Shown here: in pieces, positions 8,233 through 17,179 of the stretch | Numbering within the stretch: position 1 is the stretch's first letter | How the letters are laid out: the number at the start of each line of letters is the position of its first letter | Position numbers and translations under genes: made by a program | NCBI GenBank assembly: GCA_022563195.1 | Contig: JADFNV010000009.1 | Location: forward strand, 1 to 64,000 | Length of the DNA stretch: 64,000 nucleotides | Direction of reading: 5' to 3' | Source of the DNA: Pseudomonadota bacterium | GTDB lineage: Bacteria > Pseudomonadota > Gammaproteobacteria > Steroidobacterales > Woeseiaceae | The notes under the pieces: model-generated | What the model saw: only the letters and a program-made list of their open reading frames with translations | The model's database searches: none | What the model was told of the DNA's origin: nothing

Positions 8233-10890
8233 ATGAACGCAGAATCTGAGAAAATGCGCGAGACATTTGTTGACCAGTTGTCGATTTTCGAAGCTCGTCT
8301 CGACAGCAAAATAAATGACGTCAATATGCTGGCCGATATCCAGGTGGCGATTGGCCACTTGCTCAGCGCCAATGATGGCAATGAAGCTGCGATCAGGCGC
8401 GTCCTTCAGGATCGCTATGAGAGTGGCAATCTTCGCAAGGAAACGTTCCAACTCGTCAAGTCCATGCTCGATCGCTATGTGACCGAGCAGCTCCCTACCA
8501 GTCCGAATACCGGCGCGACGAGCGATGACTCGGGTAAGGACGTCGATCTGGAAGCGACGATGATAATCCCAATGGATGCAAGGCTTAAGGCTCGAACGGC
8601 CGAAGATCGAGTGCAAGTCGGCTCCATATTGCGTGACCGCTTCACGCTGCAGGAGCGCGTCGCCGGAGGCAGCATGGGTGTTGTCTACAAGGCCTTGGAT
8701 CAAATGCTAGTGGAGGGAAATGCAAGCGATCCCTGGGTGGCAGTCAAGGTACTTTCTCCGCAACTCGCAGCGAACGAGCAGGCATTGCGTGCATTACAGC
8801 AGGAGGCAGCAAAAGGCCGATGTCTGACGCATCCGAACATCGTGCGATTCATAGACCTCGATCGTGACGACGATTTGTACTTCATCGTCATGGAGTGGCT
8901 GGACGGAAGGACGCTTGCCGAAATTCTTGACGCGCCGGGCTGCGGCAGTCTCGGCAAAGCCCGGGCTTTTCAAATAGTGCAGCAGGTTGGCAAAGCACTC
9001 GACTACGCACACCGATGCGGCATCGTTCATGCTGACGTCAAACCCGGCAATATCATGATGATGCCGAATGGTGACTTAAAATTATTCGATTTTGGTGTCG
9101 CGCGCGTTCGACAAAAGCAGATGCAGGATCAGTCGGATTTTGATCCGGGTGTACTCGGATTGCTAACACCTGCATATTCAAGCATGCAGGTGCTGACGGG
9201 TGACGATCCCGCTCCGACTGACGACGTATTTTCGCTTGCCTGTTTACTGTATCGCTTGATTGCCGGATACCGAGTGTTCGGCCCGCGCAATGCGGCCGAG
9301 GCCGCCGAAGAAGGAATGAAGCCGCAGAGACTGCAGAGCCTAAGTGACGCCCAATGGAAAGTGCTGAAGAAAGCGCTATCTTATGCACGAGTTACCCGGT
9401 TTGATTCGATGGCGAAGTTCATGGAGGCTCTTGACATTGACTCTGCCATCGCCACCGTGGATATCGCTAAGGTTGCCACTGACGTTCCTGTTAGCGCGGC
9501 CACGAAAGAGTCCGTTGGCGTTGCCACCAAGGTTCCAGTCACCGTTGCCACCAAGGTTCCAGTCAGCGTTGCCACCAACGATAATAAAGGGGTTGCCGTT
9601 AGCAGTGCTGTCGATGTCAACCCGGGCAAAAATCAAGCCATTAAAATTTCTGTTCCGGCTCGAGATGATCTGGACCTGGAGCTGGATCCGCATGCTCCAG
9701 GCGCGTTGCGATGGATTGTCGGCCTCGTTGTCCTGTTGGGTTTGCTGGGAGGAGCTGGCTGGAAATTCGGCTTGCTTGACGAAGCCACACAGCGAATCAT
9801 CGCTGCTTATCCGTCCATCGCCGAACAGCTACGAATTGCAGACGCACCAAGTCCTGCCATCGAGGAAGAGCCGGTCAAAGTCGCTGCTGATATCAAAGAA
9901 TCGGCGGTTGATGCAGCGGCGACAGATGAATCGAGTATCGACGAGACGTCGATCGCATCAACAGCCAACAATGCAGTTACGACGGATGCTGTAGAGATCG
10001 ATGCAGCCGCGAGTACCGAGCTTTCAAATGACGAGAAATCAGATACAGGCCTCGTACCTGAAGGCGAATTAGCGATCCATAACGAACTTGTTGCCATAGA
10101 AATACCTGTCGCAGAAGTTACTCCACTGGTCGACTTCTCACAGTTGCCCAAGCCAACAGCAGAACTGAGAATCGCATTCGATGGATCACCTCCTGATATT
10201 GCAAATGTCACGCTGCGAGAGAATGGACGGCCTGTCCACATCGACATCGTGCGTAGTGATGTAGCTGTTCCGTTGATACTGCGACTTGAGGAAGTCAGAT
10301 TCAGCGGCAACCGATCACCGTGGGTAACGGGTCAGTTTTCTTTCACGGGTGATGGGTTCATTCGGTTTCCGGTCGGTCAGGATCGAGTTCGCGTAACATT
10401 GTCGATGGCCTCTGACCCACTGCGCGAAGCTGATCAAAATTCCACACTGCGTATTCGTGAGGCAGACAATGCTTCGTCTGAACTCGCGATTATCAACGCG
10501 GTGCTTGAGGATGACGACCAACGCGCGTTCGAAGCAACGCTGCCGACAAATACAGTTGCCTTTGTCAAAAGCCAGGTATCCGTCCGAGAGCAGGATCCGG
10601 TTGTTCAAATCGACGTTGTGCGCTTCAATCCAGACAACACGTCTATGGTGGTTGGCTACGTACTTCGTGATATTACGGCGACACAGGGCGAAGATTACTT
10701 CGCACCGAGTAGCCACACGATAGAATTCGGTCGGGGTGGGCGTACAGCCAGAATCCTCATTCCGCTTGTGCAAGACTCCGAATACGAGAACAACGAAGCA
10801 TTCAGCGTCGAGCTGACACTGCCTGGTCCTCCAGTCAACCCCGATATCTACCATAGCACTGCCGTCATAATTCGCGACGACGATTCCTAG
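8233..10890 (+). CDS. Membrane Ser/Thr protein kinase with C-terminal Calx-beta domains
   Basis: An 885-residue protein. Residues 1-125 are a helical region without assignment. The kinase domain (about 130-400) has a glycine loop AGGSMGVVY (144-152), VAVK (K172), a catalytic loop HADVKPGN (D268) and FDFG (D286). HAD replaces HRD, so it is a non-RD kinase, and the usual APE motif is absent. Six degenerate 8-residue repeats follow (about 406-453). A transmembrane helix lies at about 491-511, then an acidic, Ala/Ser-rich linker. The C-terminus has one clear Calx-beta domain (about 775-885, ending in VIIRDDDS) and a probable second one before it (about 650-770). The kinase would be cytoplasmic and the Calx-beta region periplasmic, so it may relay an outside signal. 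Confidence 0.88.
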   Translation: MNAESEKMRETFVDQLSIFEARLDSKINDVNMLADIQVAIGHLLSANDGNEAAIRRVLQDRYESGNLRKETFQLVKSMLDRYVTEQLPTSPNTGATSDDSGKDVDLEATMIIPMDARLKARTAEDRVQVGSILRDRFTLQERVAGGSMGVVYKALDQMLVEGNASDPWVAVKVLSPQLAANEQALRALQQEAAKGRCLTHPNIVRFIDLDRDDDLYFIVMEWLDGRTLAEILDAPGCGSLGKARAFQIVQQVGKALDYAHRCGIVHADVKPGNIMMMPNGDLKLFDFGVARVRQKQMQDQSDFDPGVLGLLTPAYSSMQVLTGDDPAPTDDVFSLACLLYRLIAGYRVFGPRNAAEAAEEGMKPQRLQSLSDAQWKVLKKALSYARVTRFDSMAKFMEALDIDSAIATVDIAKVATDVPVSAATKESVGVATKVPVTVATKVPVSVATNDNKGVAVSSAVDVNPGKNQAIKISVPARDDLDLELDPHAPGALRWIVGLVVLLGLLGGAGWKFGLLDEATQRIIAAYPSIAEQLRIADAPSPAIEEEPVKVAADIKESAVDAAATDESSIDETSIASTANNAVTTDAVEIDAAASTELSNDEKSDTGLVPEGELAIHNELVAIEIPVAEVTPLVDFSQLPKPTAELRIAFDGSPPDIANVTLRENGRPVHIDIVRSDVAVPLILRLEEVRFSGNRSPWVTGQFSFTGDGFIRFPVGQDRVRVTLSMASDPLREADQNSTLRIREADNASSELAIINAVLEDDDQRAFEATLPTNTVAFVKSQVSVREQDPVVQIDVVRFNPDNTSMVVGYVLRDITATQGEDYFAPSSHTIEFGRGGRTARILIPLVQDSEYENNEAFSVELTLPGPPVNPDIYHSTAVIIRDDDS
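9448..9597 (+). repeat. 24-bp tandem repeats encoding an 8-residue unit
   Basis: Units start at 9448, 9472, 9496, 9520, 9544 and 9568, with a partial unit at 9592. The best pair (9520-9543 and 9544-9567) differs at one base; both encode VATKVPV followed by T or S. Outer units are degenerate. The array lies in the kinase gene between the kinase domain and the transmembrane helix, so copy number can change linker length without shifting the frame. Confidence 0.85.
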
Positions 10891-10911
10891 TACTCCGTCA
10901 AGGTGATATTG
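10890..10911 (+). repeat. 22-bp exact repeat, copy 1
   Basis: The 22 bases beginning GTACTCCGTC are identical to 20354-20375. This copy begins at the last base of the kinase stop codon and lies in the 120-bp gap before ilvD. Flanks do not match the other copy. Confidence 0.7.
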
Positions 10912-11010
10912 CCTGTCGCTACGGCACTTCGCTGCATCCACATTCATTGCTAGACTGTTACCAGGTTGACAGCTTGTCAGCCAGCGAACTGGCCATGCAA
11001 GGCGATCGCA

Positions 11011-12699
11011 ATGGAAGAAAAAGAGCTGCGCCGATATTCGCGTATCGTTGTCGACGGCGATGAGCGGGCGCCAAGCCGCGCAATGCTACGTGCGGTAGGT
11101 TTCACCGACAAGGATTTTCAGCGCCCGCAGATCGGCATCGTTTCGACCTGGAGCATGACGACGCCATGCAACATGCATATTCGCGAGCTTGCCGAGGAAA
11201 CTGCAAGAAGTGCCGATGGAGCGGGCGGCAAAGGTGTCGTGTTCAACACGATCACTATATCGGACGGTATTTCGATGGGAACGCCGGGCATGCGCTACTC
11301 ACTGGTCTCGCGCGAAATTATCGCCGACTCTATCGAAGCGGTAACCTGTGCAGAAGGGTTTGATGGTCTCATCGCAATCGGCGGCTGTGACAAGAACATG
11401 CCGGCCTGCATCATGGCCTTTGCTCGGCTCAATCGTCCCGCCATATTCGTATACGGCGGCACGATCAAGCCGGGCGCGAAACGCCGCGACATCATTTCAG
11501 TATTTGAGGCCGTTGGTGCGCATTCGAGCGGCGAGATCAGCGATGCCGAACTGCTTGAGGTCGAACAAACCGCAATCCCGGGACCGGGCGCCTGTGGCGG
11601 CATGTACACGGCCAATACGATGGCCTCGGCAATCGAGGCAATGGGCATGAGCCTCGGCAACAGTTCAGCCCAGGAGGCGGTATCCGCGCAGAAGGTGGCC
11701 GATTGTCGCAACGCTGGCGCGGCAGTCCTGAATCTGATCCGCAACGACATCAGACCACTCGATATCCTGACCCGGGACGCGTTCGAGAATGCGATTGTGG
11801 TCGTGATCGCGCTTGGCGGTTCAACCAATGCGGTCTTGCACCTCATTGCCATGGCGCGTGAAGCAAACGTGCCGCTGACCATCGATGATTTCACTGACAT
11901 CGGTGCGAGGACACCTTTACTGGCCGATCTCAAGCCGAGCGGCCATTACCTGATGTCCGAATTAATCGCAATCGGTGGAATCCAACCGTTGATGAAACGC
12001 ATGCTCGATCAGGGCTTGTTGCACGGTGATTGCCTCACTGTAACCGGGAAAACCATTGCTGAGAATCTTGCCGATGTCGCCGACTATCCGTCCGGGCAGA
12101 CCATCATCCGCGGTTTCGACAATCCAATAAAAGCAGACAGCCATCTCGCAATTCTTTACGGCAACATCGCCCCAGAAGGAGCCGTGGCGAAGATTACGGG
12201 TAAAGAAGGCATGCTATTCGAGGGTAGGGCAAAAGTATTTCCCTCCGAGGAGTCAGCGCTGCAATCGATACTTGATGATGAGGTCATGGCGGGTGACGTC
12301 GTCGTAATTCGTTACGAGGGACCCAAGGGCGGACCCGGCATGCGTGAGATGCTGAGTCCAACCGCGGCGATTATGGGCAAGGGCCTGGGTGCTGAAGTCG
12401 CGTTAATTACAGACGGACGATTCTCAGGTGGCAGTCACGGTTTCGTGGTTGGGCACGTGTCGCCCGAAGCTGCGGTTGGCGGTCCGATCGCCTTGATTGA
12501 AGATGGCGATACATTGCTTATTGACGCCAAGAACAAGCAGATTAATCTTGCGATCAGCGACGATGAAATGCGCCGTCGCCAGAAAAATTGGCAGCGCCCG
12601 CCATCATCGGTGACGGGCGGCGCATTGGCCAAGTACAGGGCCGAGGTATCGTCGGCATCCGAGGGAGCTGTGACGATTCCTCCGGCCTGGGACGATTAA
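11011..12699 (+). CDS. ilvD: Dihydroxy-acid dehydratase
   Basis: Converts 2,3-dihydroxy-isovalerate and 2,3-dihydroxy-3-methylvalerate to the 2-keto acids in valine, leucine and isoleucine synthesis. The 562-residue protein has three cluster-binding cysteines: C53 in TPCNMH, C126 in [10 protein letters not shown] and C195 in [14 protein letters not shown]. The C-terminal part has [16 protein letters not shown]. This short three-cysteine form resembles [2Fe-2S] DHADs, although cluster type is inferred. I chose ATG 11011 over an upstream in-frame ATG at 10966: AAGG lies eight bases before it and the family N-terminus aligns there. Confidence 0.96.
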   Translation: MEEKELRRYSRIVVDGDERAPSRAMLRAVGFTDKDFQRPQIGIVSTWSMTTPCNMHIRELAEETARSADGAGGKGVVFNTITISDGISMGTPGMRYSLVSREIIADSIEAVTCAEGFDGLIAIGGCDKNMPACIMAFARLNRPAIFVYGGTIKPGAKRRDIISVFEAVGAHSSGEISDAELLEVEQTAIPGPGACGGMYTANTMASAIEAMGMSLGNSSAQEAVSAQKVADCRNAGAAVLNLIRNDIRPLDILTRDAFENAIVVVIALGGSTNAVLHLIAMAREANVPLTIDDFTDIGARTPLLADLKPSGHYLMSELIAIGGIQPLMKRMLDQGLLHGDCLTVTGKTIAENLADVADYPSGQTIIRGFDNPIKADSHLAILYGNIAPEGAVAKITGKEGMLFEGRAKVFPSEESALQSILDDEVMAGDVVVIRYEGPKGGPGMREMLSPTAAIMGKGLGAEVALITDGRFSGGSHGFVVGHVSPEAAVGGPIALIEDGDTLLIDAKNKQINLAISDDEMRRRQKNWQRPPSSVTGGALAKYRAEVSSASEGAVTIPPAWDD

Positions 12700-12751
12700 C
12701 CGGATCAGTGCGCATGCCCCCCTGAATTCACTATTTAAACCCCGGATTCGC

Positions 12752-12780
12752 TTGACCTTTACAATCAGGTTCGCTCTACT
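12752..12780 (+). promoter_or_regulatory. Candidate sigma70 promoter 1 upstream of lysCA
   Basis: TTGACC at 12752-12757 and TCTACT at 12775-12780 are separated by 17 bases. Transcripts would run through the terminator at 12934 before lysCA. Confidence 0.35.
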
Positions 12781-12823
12781 GCGCCATTAAGATTTTTTGT
12801 CACCCACGTAATGTGCCAACGCA

Positions 12824-12852
12824 TTGACTTGATCGATGCGGAAAAATACACA
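12824..12852 (+). promoter_or_regulatory. Candidate sigma70 promoter 2 upstream of lysCA
   Basis: TTGACT at 12824-12829 and TACACA at 12847-12852 are separated by 17 bases. Initiation near 12859 would give an RNA of about 105 bases ending at the terminator, or a read-through lysCA mRNA. Confidence 0.4.
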
Positions 12853-12933
12853 AAACAAATGGCGCGCCAGAGGTGTGTGGGTACAAATGGCAATAGTACC
12901 GGCTAATAATAAAGTCAGGACGTTGTCAACGAG

Positions 12934-12965
12934 CCCGCGAGGACATCCCTGGCGGGTTTTTTTTT
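12934..12965 (+). terminator. Rho-independent terminator in lysCA leader
   Basis: CCCGC pairs with GCGGG, extended by three inner pairs after one mismatch, followed by nine T residues (12957-12965). It ends 29 bases before the lysCA start codon and lies downstream of two promoter candidates, so it may work as an attenuator or end a small RNA. It could also simply terminate ilvD transcripts. Confidence 0.85.
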
Positions 12966-12994
12966 ACCGTTAATTCATTAGATCGGGCAGAAAG

Positions 12995-15637
12995 ATGAAC
13001 GACACTATTGAAGAAGCGAACTTTCGTTCCAGTGCATCTTTGGGCGCGCCCGTCGAAATTTCGGATTCGCCGTGGGTCGTCATGAAATTTGGTGGCACGA
13101 GTGTTTCAACTGCCGAGAACTGGGCGCTGATTGCCGGACTAATCCGCAACAGAATAGCCGACGGCTTGAATCCCGTCGTGGTTCATTCAGCTCTCAAAGG
13201 CGTTTCGAACGATCTTGACGACGTGCTACAGGCTGGCGCCGCCGGTAAGACGTCGACAAGCCTTGATGCGATCCGGGATCAGCACTACGAATTGGCCGCG
13301 GCTCTGAAGATTGATGGCCCTGCATTGCTTGACGATACGCTACTTGAGTTACAACAGCTTGTGGCTGGCGTACGGCTTATCCGCGAGGTCAGTGTACGAG
13401 TGCGCGTTCGCATTATGGCGCTGGGCGAACTCATGGCCACTCGATTGAGTGCCGAATACCTGCGCAGCGTCGATGTGCCCGTGGAATGGCTAGACGCGCG
13501 CGATTTGTTGACGAGTGCGAGCAAGAGCGGTGGACAACGTGAACGGGACTACCTGTCCGCGAGGTGTAATGTCGCTCCCGATCGAGCGCTGCAGGATCAC
13601 CTGAGAGTGATCGACAAGGTCATTCTTACGCAAGGCTTTATTGCACGCAACGAATGGGGTGAAACGGTATTGCTTGGCCGGGGCGGGTCGGACACTTCCG
13701 CCGCCTACCTTGCGGCTCGCTTGCAGGCGCGACGTCTTGAGATCTGGTCCGACGTTCCCGGCATGTTCACAGCGGACCCGCGTGTTGTCCCGTCAGCACG
13801 ACTTCTGCTTGCGTTGCGCTATGACGAGGCGCAGGAACTGGCGTCGGCCGGTAGTACGGTTTTGCATCCTCGCTGCCTGTCGCCTTTACGGCCATACAAA
13901 ATACCGTTATTCATACGATGTACGTCAGCCCCTGCTATGTCTGGTACGGTCGTGTCATCGGTAACTGAAGAAGTTGAGCCCCAGGTCAAGGGAATCTGTT
14001 TGCGCAATGGATTGACGTTGATTTCCATGGACGGTATCGACATGTGGCATGAGGTCGGATTCCTCGCGCGGGCGTTTGCTGTGTTCAGCGAACACAGTGT
14101 GTCGATCGGCCTGGTTTCAACATCAGAAACCAACGTCACGGTATCAATCGATACCGCAGACGGAATGCTGGTTGAAGATTCTGAACGAGCGCTATTAAGT
14201 GACCTCGAACATCTGTGCCGGGTTCGAGCGATACGCGACTGTTCGGCCGTGAGCCTCGTTGGGCGAAAAATCCGAACAATCCTGGCTCGCCTGGCGCCAG
14301 CACTGGAAGTTTTCGAAGAAGAGAAAATTCACCTGATGTCTCAGGCAGCGAACGATCTTAATCTCAGTTTCGTTGTGGACCAGGGGCAAGGTCCCAGGCT
14401 CGTACGCAAACTTCATGCCTCGATCATTCGCAAATCCGGAGGCAGCCCGGTATTTGGCCGCAGCTGGGAAAGACTGTTCCACGGAGACACGGCTGCTGTT
14501 CATGCCCACGACGCGTGGTGGATGCGAAAACGATCGCAACTCCTTGAGCTGGCCGATAAGCACCTCAACGCCTATGTGTATGACCGCGAAAGCGTCAGTC
14601 AGGCGGCCCGCAATTTACTGCAGCTGAAAAATATCGATAGGGTCTTGTACGCAGTCAAAGCGAATTTTAATGCGGAGCTCCTGCAGACCCTGGCCGGCGA
14701 GGGCGTGGACTTCGAATGCGTATCACCGGGAGAAGTCGAATGGATCGAGCAGGTACTCTCGGACGTTGACCTGGAGCGTATCCTGTTTACACCCAATTTT
14801 GCGCCGCGTGATGAATACGAATGGGGAATCAAGAAAGGCCTGCAAGTCACGCTCGACAATTTGTACCCGCTGGAGAGGTGGCCTGAAATATTCAAAGGAG
14901 CCGAATTGTTCATCCGTGTCGATCCCGGACAGGGACGGGGGCACCATGAGCACGTCAAGACAGCTGGTGTGCACTCCAAATTCGGTATCCCGCGCTTCGA
15001 GATCGATGATCTGAAGCAGTTGGTCGACGACGCAGGCGCCACCGTAGTCGGCATTCACGCACATACCGGCAGCGGCATCATGGATCCTGATAACTGGCGT
15101 TCGGTGGCCGTCGAATTGGTTCAGGTCGCGCAGCAATTTCCATCGGTCCGGTGCATCGATCTGGGTGGTGGTATCGGTGTCCCGGAAAAACCGGGCGACA
15201 AGCCTTTTGACCTGATCAAGCTTGATCAGGCGCTTAAGGAAATTCGGGCATCGTATCCCCAGTATCAAATCTGGCTAGAGCCCGGCCGATACCTGGTAGC
15301 ACAGGCCGGCATTTTGCTGACGCACGTAACGCAGATCAAAGGCAAGGGCGAAATGCGTTACGTCGGTGTCGGCACCGGCATGAATTCATTGATTCGTCCG
15401 GCTCTCTACGGCTCCTATCACGAGATTGTCAACTTGACGAAGGCTGACGAAACACCCACGGACACTGTAACTGTCGTGGGGCCGATTTGTGAAACGGGCG
15501 ATCGACTGGGCAGCGACAGGTTATTGCCACCGTGCGAAGAAAATGATGTGATCCTCATTGCGAACGCGGGTGCCTACGGTTACGTTATGAGTTCACAATA
15601 CAATCGCAGGGATGTCGCAACGGAAATAGTTATCTGA
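12995..15637 (+). CDS. lysAC fusion: Bifunctional aspartate kinase / diaminopimelate decarboxylase
   Basis: An 880-residue fusion of the first and last enzymes of the lysine pathway. The aspartokinase part (about 25-480) starts VVMKFGGTSVSTAENW (K31) and contains VLGRGGSDTSAAYLAARL-type sequence and ACT regulatory domains (about 330-480, ISMDGIDMW, IGLVSTSETNVTVSID). The decarboxylase part (about 510-880) has the PLP lysine K555 in LYAVKANFN, the HAHTGSG loop near 687, and ICETGDRLGSDR with C832 and D836. PLP enzymes of this type decarboxylate meso-diaminopimelate to lysine. Such fusions are known from xanthomonads. Lysine could feed back on the ACT domains. ATG 12995 is preceded by CAGAAAG. 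Confidence 0.95.
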   Translation: MNDTIEEANFRSSASLGAPVEISDSPWVVMKFGGTSVSTAENWALIAGLIRNRIADGLNPVVVHSALKGVSNDLDDVLQAGAAGKTSTSLDAIRDQHYELAAALKIDGPALLDDTLLELQQLVAGVRLIREVSVRVRVRIMALGELMATRLSAEYLRSVDVPVEWLDARDLLTSASKSGGQRERDYLSARCNVAPDRALQDHLRVIDKVILTQGFIARNEWGETVLLGRGGSDTSAAYLAARLQARRLEIWSDVPGMFTADPRVVPSARLLLALRYDEAQELASAGSTVLHPRCLSPLRPYKIPLFIRCTSAPAMSGTVVSSVTEEVEPQVKGICLRNGLTLISMDGIDMWHEVGFLARAFAVFSEHSVSIGLVSTSETNVTVSIDTADGMLVEDSERALLSDLEHLCRVRAIRDCSAVSLVGRKIRTILARLAPALEVFEEEKIHLMSQAANDLNLSFVVDQGQGPRLVRKLHASIIRKSGGSPVFGRSWERLFHGDTAAVHAHDAWWMRKRSQLLELADKHLNAYVYDRESVSQAARNLLQLKNIDRVLYAVKANFNAELLQTLAGEGVDFECVSPGEVEWIEQVLSDVDLERILFTPNFAPRDEYEWGIKKGLQVTLDNLYPLERWPEIFKGAELFIRVDPGQGRGHHEHVKTAGVHSKFGIPRFEIDDLKQLVDDAGATVVGIHAHTGSGIMDPDNWRSVAVELVQVAQQFPSVRCIDLGGGIGVPEKPGDKPFDLIKLDQALKEIRASYPQYQIWLEPGRYLVAQAGILLTHVTQIKGKGEMRYVGVGTGMNSLIRPALYGSYHEIVNLTKADETPTDTVTVVGPICETGDRLGSDRLLPPCEENDVILIANAGAYGYVMSSQYNRRDVATEIVI

Positions 15638-15650
15638 CGAGGCGCACCCC

Positions 15651-16877
15651 ATGAAATCGGTAATATTGCTGCTTTGTCTGTCGCTGGTTGCCGGCTGTGG
15701 TGGCGGTGGTTTTAGCGGGACGTCCTCATTGCCTGCGCCCGGGTCCTTACCGCCACCCGCCGTTCTCAGCACTGGTCCCGAGGCATGTGCCAGCGGCAGC
15801 GCTGGCGACTTTTCATGTTTCGGCATCTCTCTCAGGAAGCGAGTACCGCTGGAAGAAATGAACGGTACAGCGGGCAACGACATCTGGGGCTGGGTGGATG
15901 AGCAGACAGGGAATGAATATGCCCTGATGGGCATGACGAACGGCACGGCTTTTGTCGATGTCACGGACCCGGAGAATCCAATGTTCCTCGGAAAACTACC
16001 GACGCAGACAGTGTCATCCGTCTGGCGCGATATCAAGGTTTATGAGGATTACGCATATATCGTCGCCGACGGTGCGGGTGCACACGGCATGCAGGTTTTC
16101 GATTTGACGCGACTGCGGAACCTGGCTGCGCCGCAGACATTTTCCGCCGATGTCGTTTACGGCAACTTCGGAAACGCACATAACCTTGCCATCAATGAGA
16201 ACACCGGATTTGCGTATGCCGTGGGAACGGATACTTGCCGTGGATTGCACATCATCGACATTACAATACCGAACAATCCGATGATGGCTGGATGCCACTC
16301 GATTTTCAGCGTGCACGACACGCAGTGTGTCAGCTACCTTGGACCGGACACGGACCATGCGGATAGCGAAATCTGTGCAAGCTCCGCCGGTGACCGGATT
16401 GAAATCGTCGATGTCACGATTAAAGGCGCCACGGTATCGTTATCGTCGACAATGTATGCCCAACTAGCCTACGTTCATCAGGCCTGGCTGACCGAGGATC
16501 ACCTGTTTTTGCTTGTGGGTGATGAAATCGACGAGTTGAATTTTGCTGTGCCTACCCGGACTCATGTTTTCGACGTATCGGATCTGGATGCCCCGGTCTA
16601 TGTCTTTGCCTATGACGCTGCGACAAGCTCAATCGATCACAATCTGTATGTACTGGGCACCCGGGTATTCCAGGCCAATTACACATCCGGATTGCATGTC
16701 CTCGAATTCGATAATCTGGCAAACAATGCGTTAGCGGAAATTGCGTTCTTCGACACCTTTCCTGGCAGCGAAGCGGCAGAATTCGATGGCGCGTGGAGTG
16801 TCTACCCGTATCTGCCGTCCGGGACGATACTCGTCAGTGACATCTCTAACGGCTTGTTCATTCTTTCGCTACAGTAG
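15651..16877 (+). CDS. Choice-of-anchor B family lipoprotein (LVIVD-like repeats)
   Basis: A 408-residue protein with a lipoprotein signal: hydrophobic residues 4-15 and lipobox LVAGC, lipidation at C16, followed by a glycine-rich tether. The body has repeated beta-propeller-like segments: GNDIWGWVDEQTGNEYALMG, TAFVDVTDPENPMFLGKL, DYAYIVADGAGAHGMQVFDL and HDTQCVSYLGPDTDHADSEIC. These match the choice-of-anchor B/LVIVD family found on the surface of marine bacteria; function unknown. It starts 13 bases after lysCA, yet has no metabolic link to it. Its last 20 bases overlap the convergent hisE. Confidence 0.85.
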   Translation: MKSVILLLCLSLVAGCGGGGFSGTSSLPAPGSLPPPAVLSTGPEACASGSAGDFSCFGISLRKRVPLEEMNGTAGNDIWGWVDEQTGNEYALMGMTNGTAFVDVTDPENPMFLGKLPTQTVSSVWRDIKVYEDYAYIVADGAGAHGMQVFDLTRLRNLAAPQTFSADVVYGNFGNAHNLAINENTGFAYAVGTDTCRGLHIIDITIPNNPMMAGCHSIFSVHDTQCVSYLGPDTDHADSEICASSAGDRIEIVDVTIKGATVSLSSTMYAQLAYVHQAWLTEDHLFLLVGDEIDELNFAVPTRTHVFDVSDLDAPVYVFAYDAATSSIDHNLYVLGTRVFQANYTSGLHVLEFDNLANNALAEIAFFDTFPGSEAAEFDGAWSVYPYLPSGTILVSDISNGLFILSLQ

Positions 16878-17169
16878 CGAGCGACCGTTCTTCGAGGACC
16901 GCAACGACATCTGCGAGCTCGATGCCCTGAATGTTGAGCAAGACCAGTATGTGATAGAGCAGGTCGGCGGCCTCACCGATGATCTCCGTTCTGTCGCCGT
17001 CGACTGAAACAAGTGCCAACTCTATTGCTTCTTCCCCCACCTTTTGTGCTATTCGCTTCTGGCCCGCATTGGCGAGACTCGACGTATAACTGTCCGCGCT
17101 GGGATTTTGCAGCCGCTCTTGAATGATGCCCTCAAGCGTCGCCAGGAATTTCAGATTCGTAGTGCCCAA
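16858..17169 (-). CDS. hisE: Phosphoribosyl-ATP pyrophosphatase
   Basis: Second step of histidine synthesis: PR-ATP to PR-AMP plus pyrophosphate. The 103 residues form a stand-alone MazG-like HisE with SSLANAGQKRIAQKVGEEAIEL and the metal-binding GEAADLLYHILVLL helix. In many relatives HisE is fused behind HisI, but no HisI domain is present here. Last gene of the his operon, ten bases after hisF. Its stop region overlaps the convergent lipoprotein gene by 20 bases, so no terminator separates them. Confidence 0.96.
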   Translation of the reverse strand: MGTTNLKFLATLEGIIQERLQNPSADSYTSSLANAGQKRIAQKVGEEAIELALVSVDGDRTEIIGEAADLLYHILVLLNIQGIELADVVAVLEERSLATVAKE

Positions 17170-17179
17170 TGCTCTGTCC

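Larger units (their letters stand above)
12700..12994 (+). other. ilvD-lysCA intergenic/leader region
   Basis: These 295 bp hold two promoter-like sequences and a strong terminator (listed separately) but no gene I can support. Two tiny frames (ATG 12862, 15 codons; ATG 12887) show no enrichment for Lys, Thr or Met, so a classical amino-acid leader peptide is not evident. A short hairpin GGTAC-N11-GTACC lies near 12879-12899. The sequence does not match a lysine riboswitch. Confidence 0.6.

Noticed and set aside
9448..9597. Regular 24-bp repeats as a CRISPR array
   Set aside because: There are no spacers; the units are contiguous, degenerate and in frame within a coding gene.
12853..12933. 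AGAGGTG motif upstream of lysCA, as in a lysine riboswitch core
   Set aside because: The space to the terminator is about 80 bases, far shorter than a lysine riboswitch, and the other conserved helices are not visible.
14723..15268. 181-residue antisense frame in lysCA
   Set aside because: Shadow of the strong coding frame; no start context or family motif.
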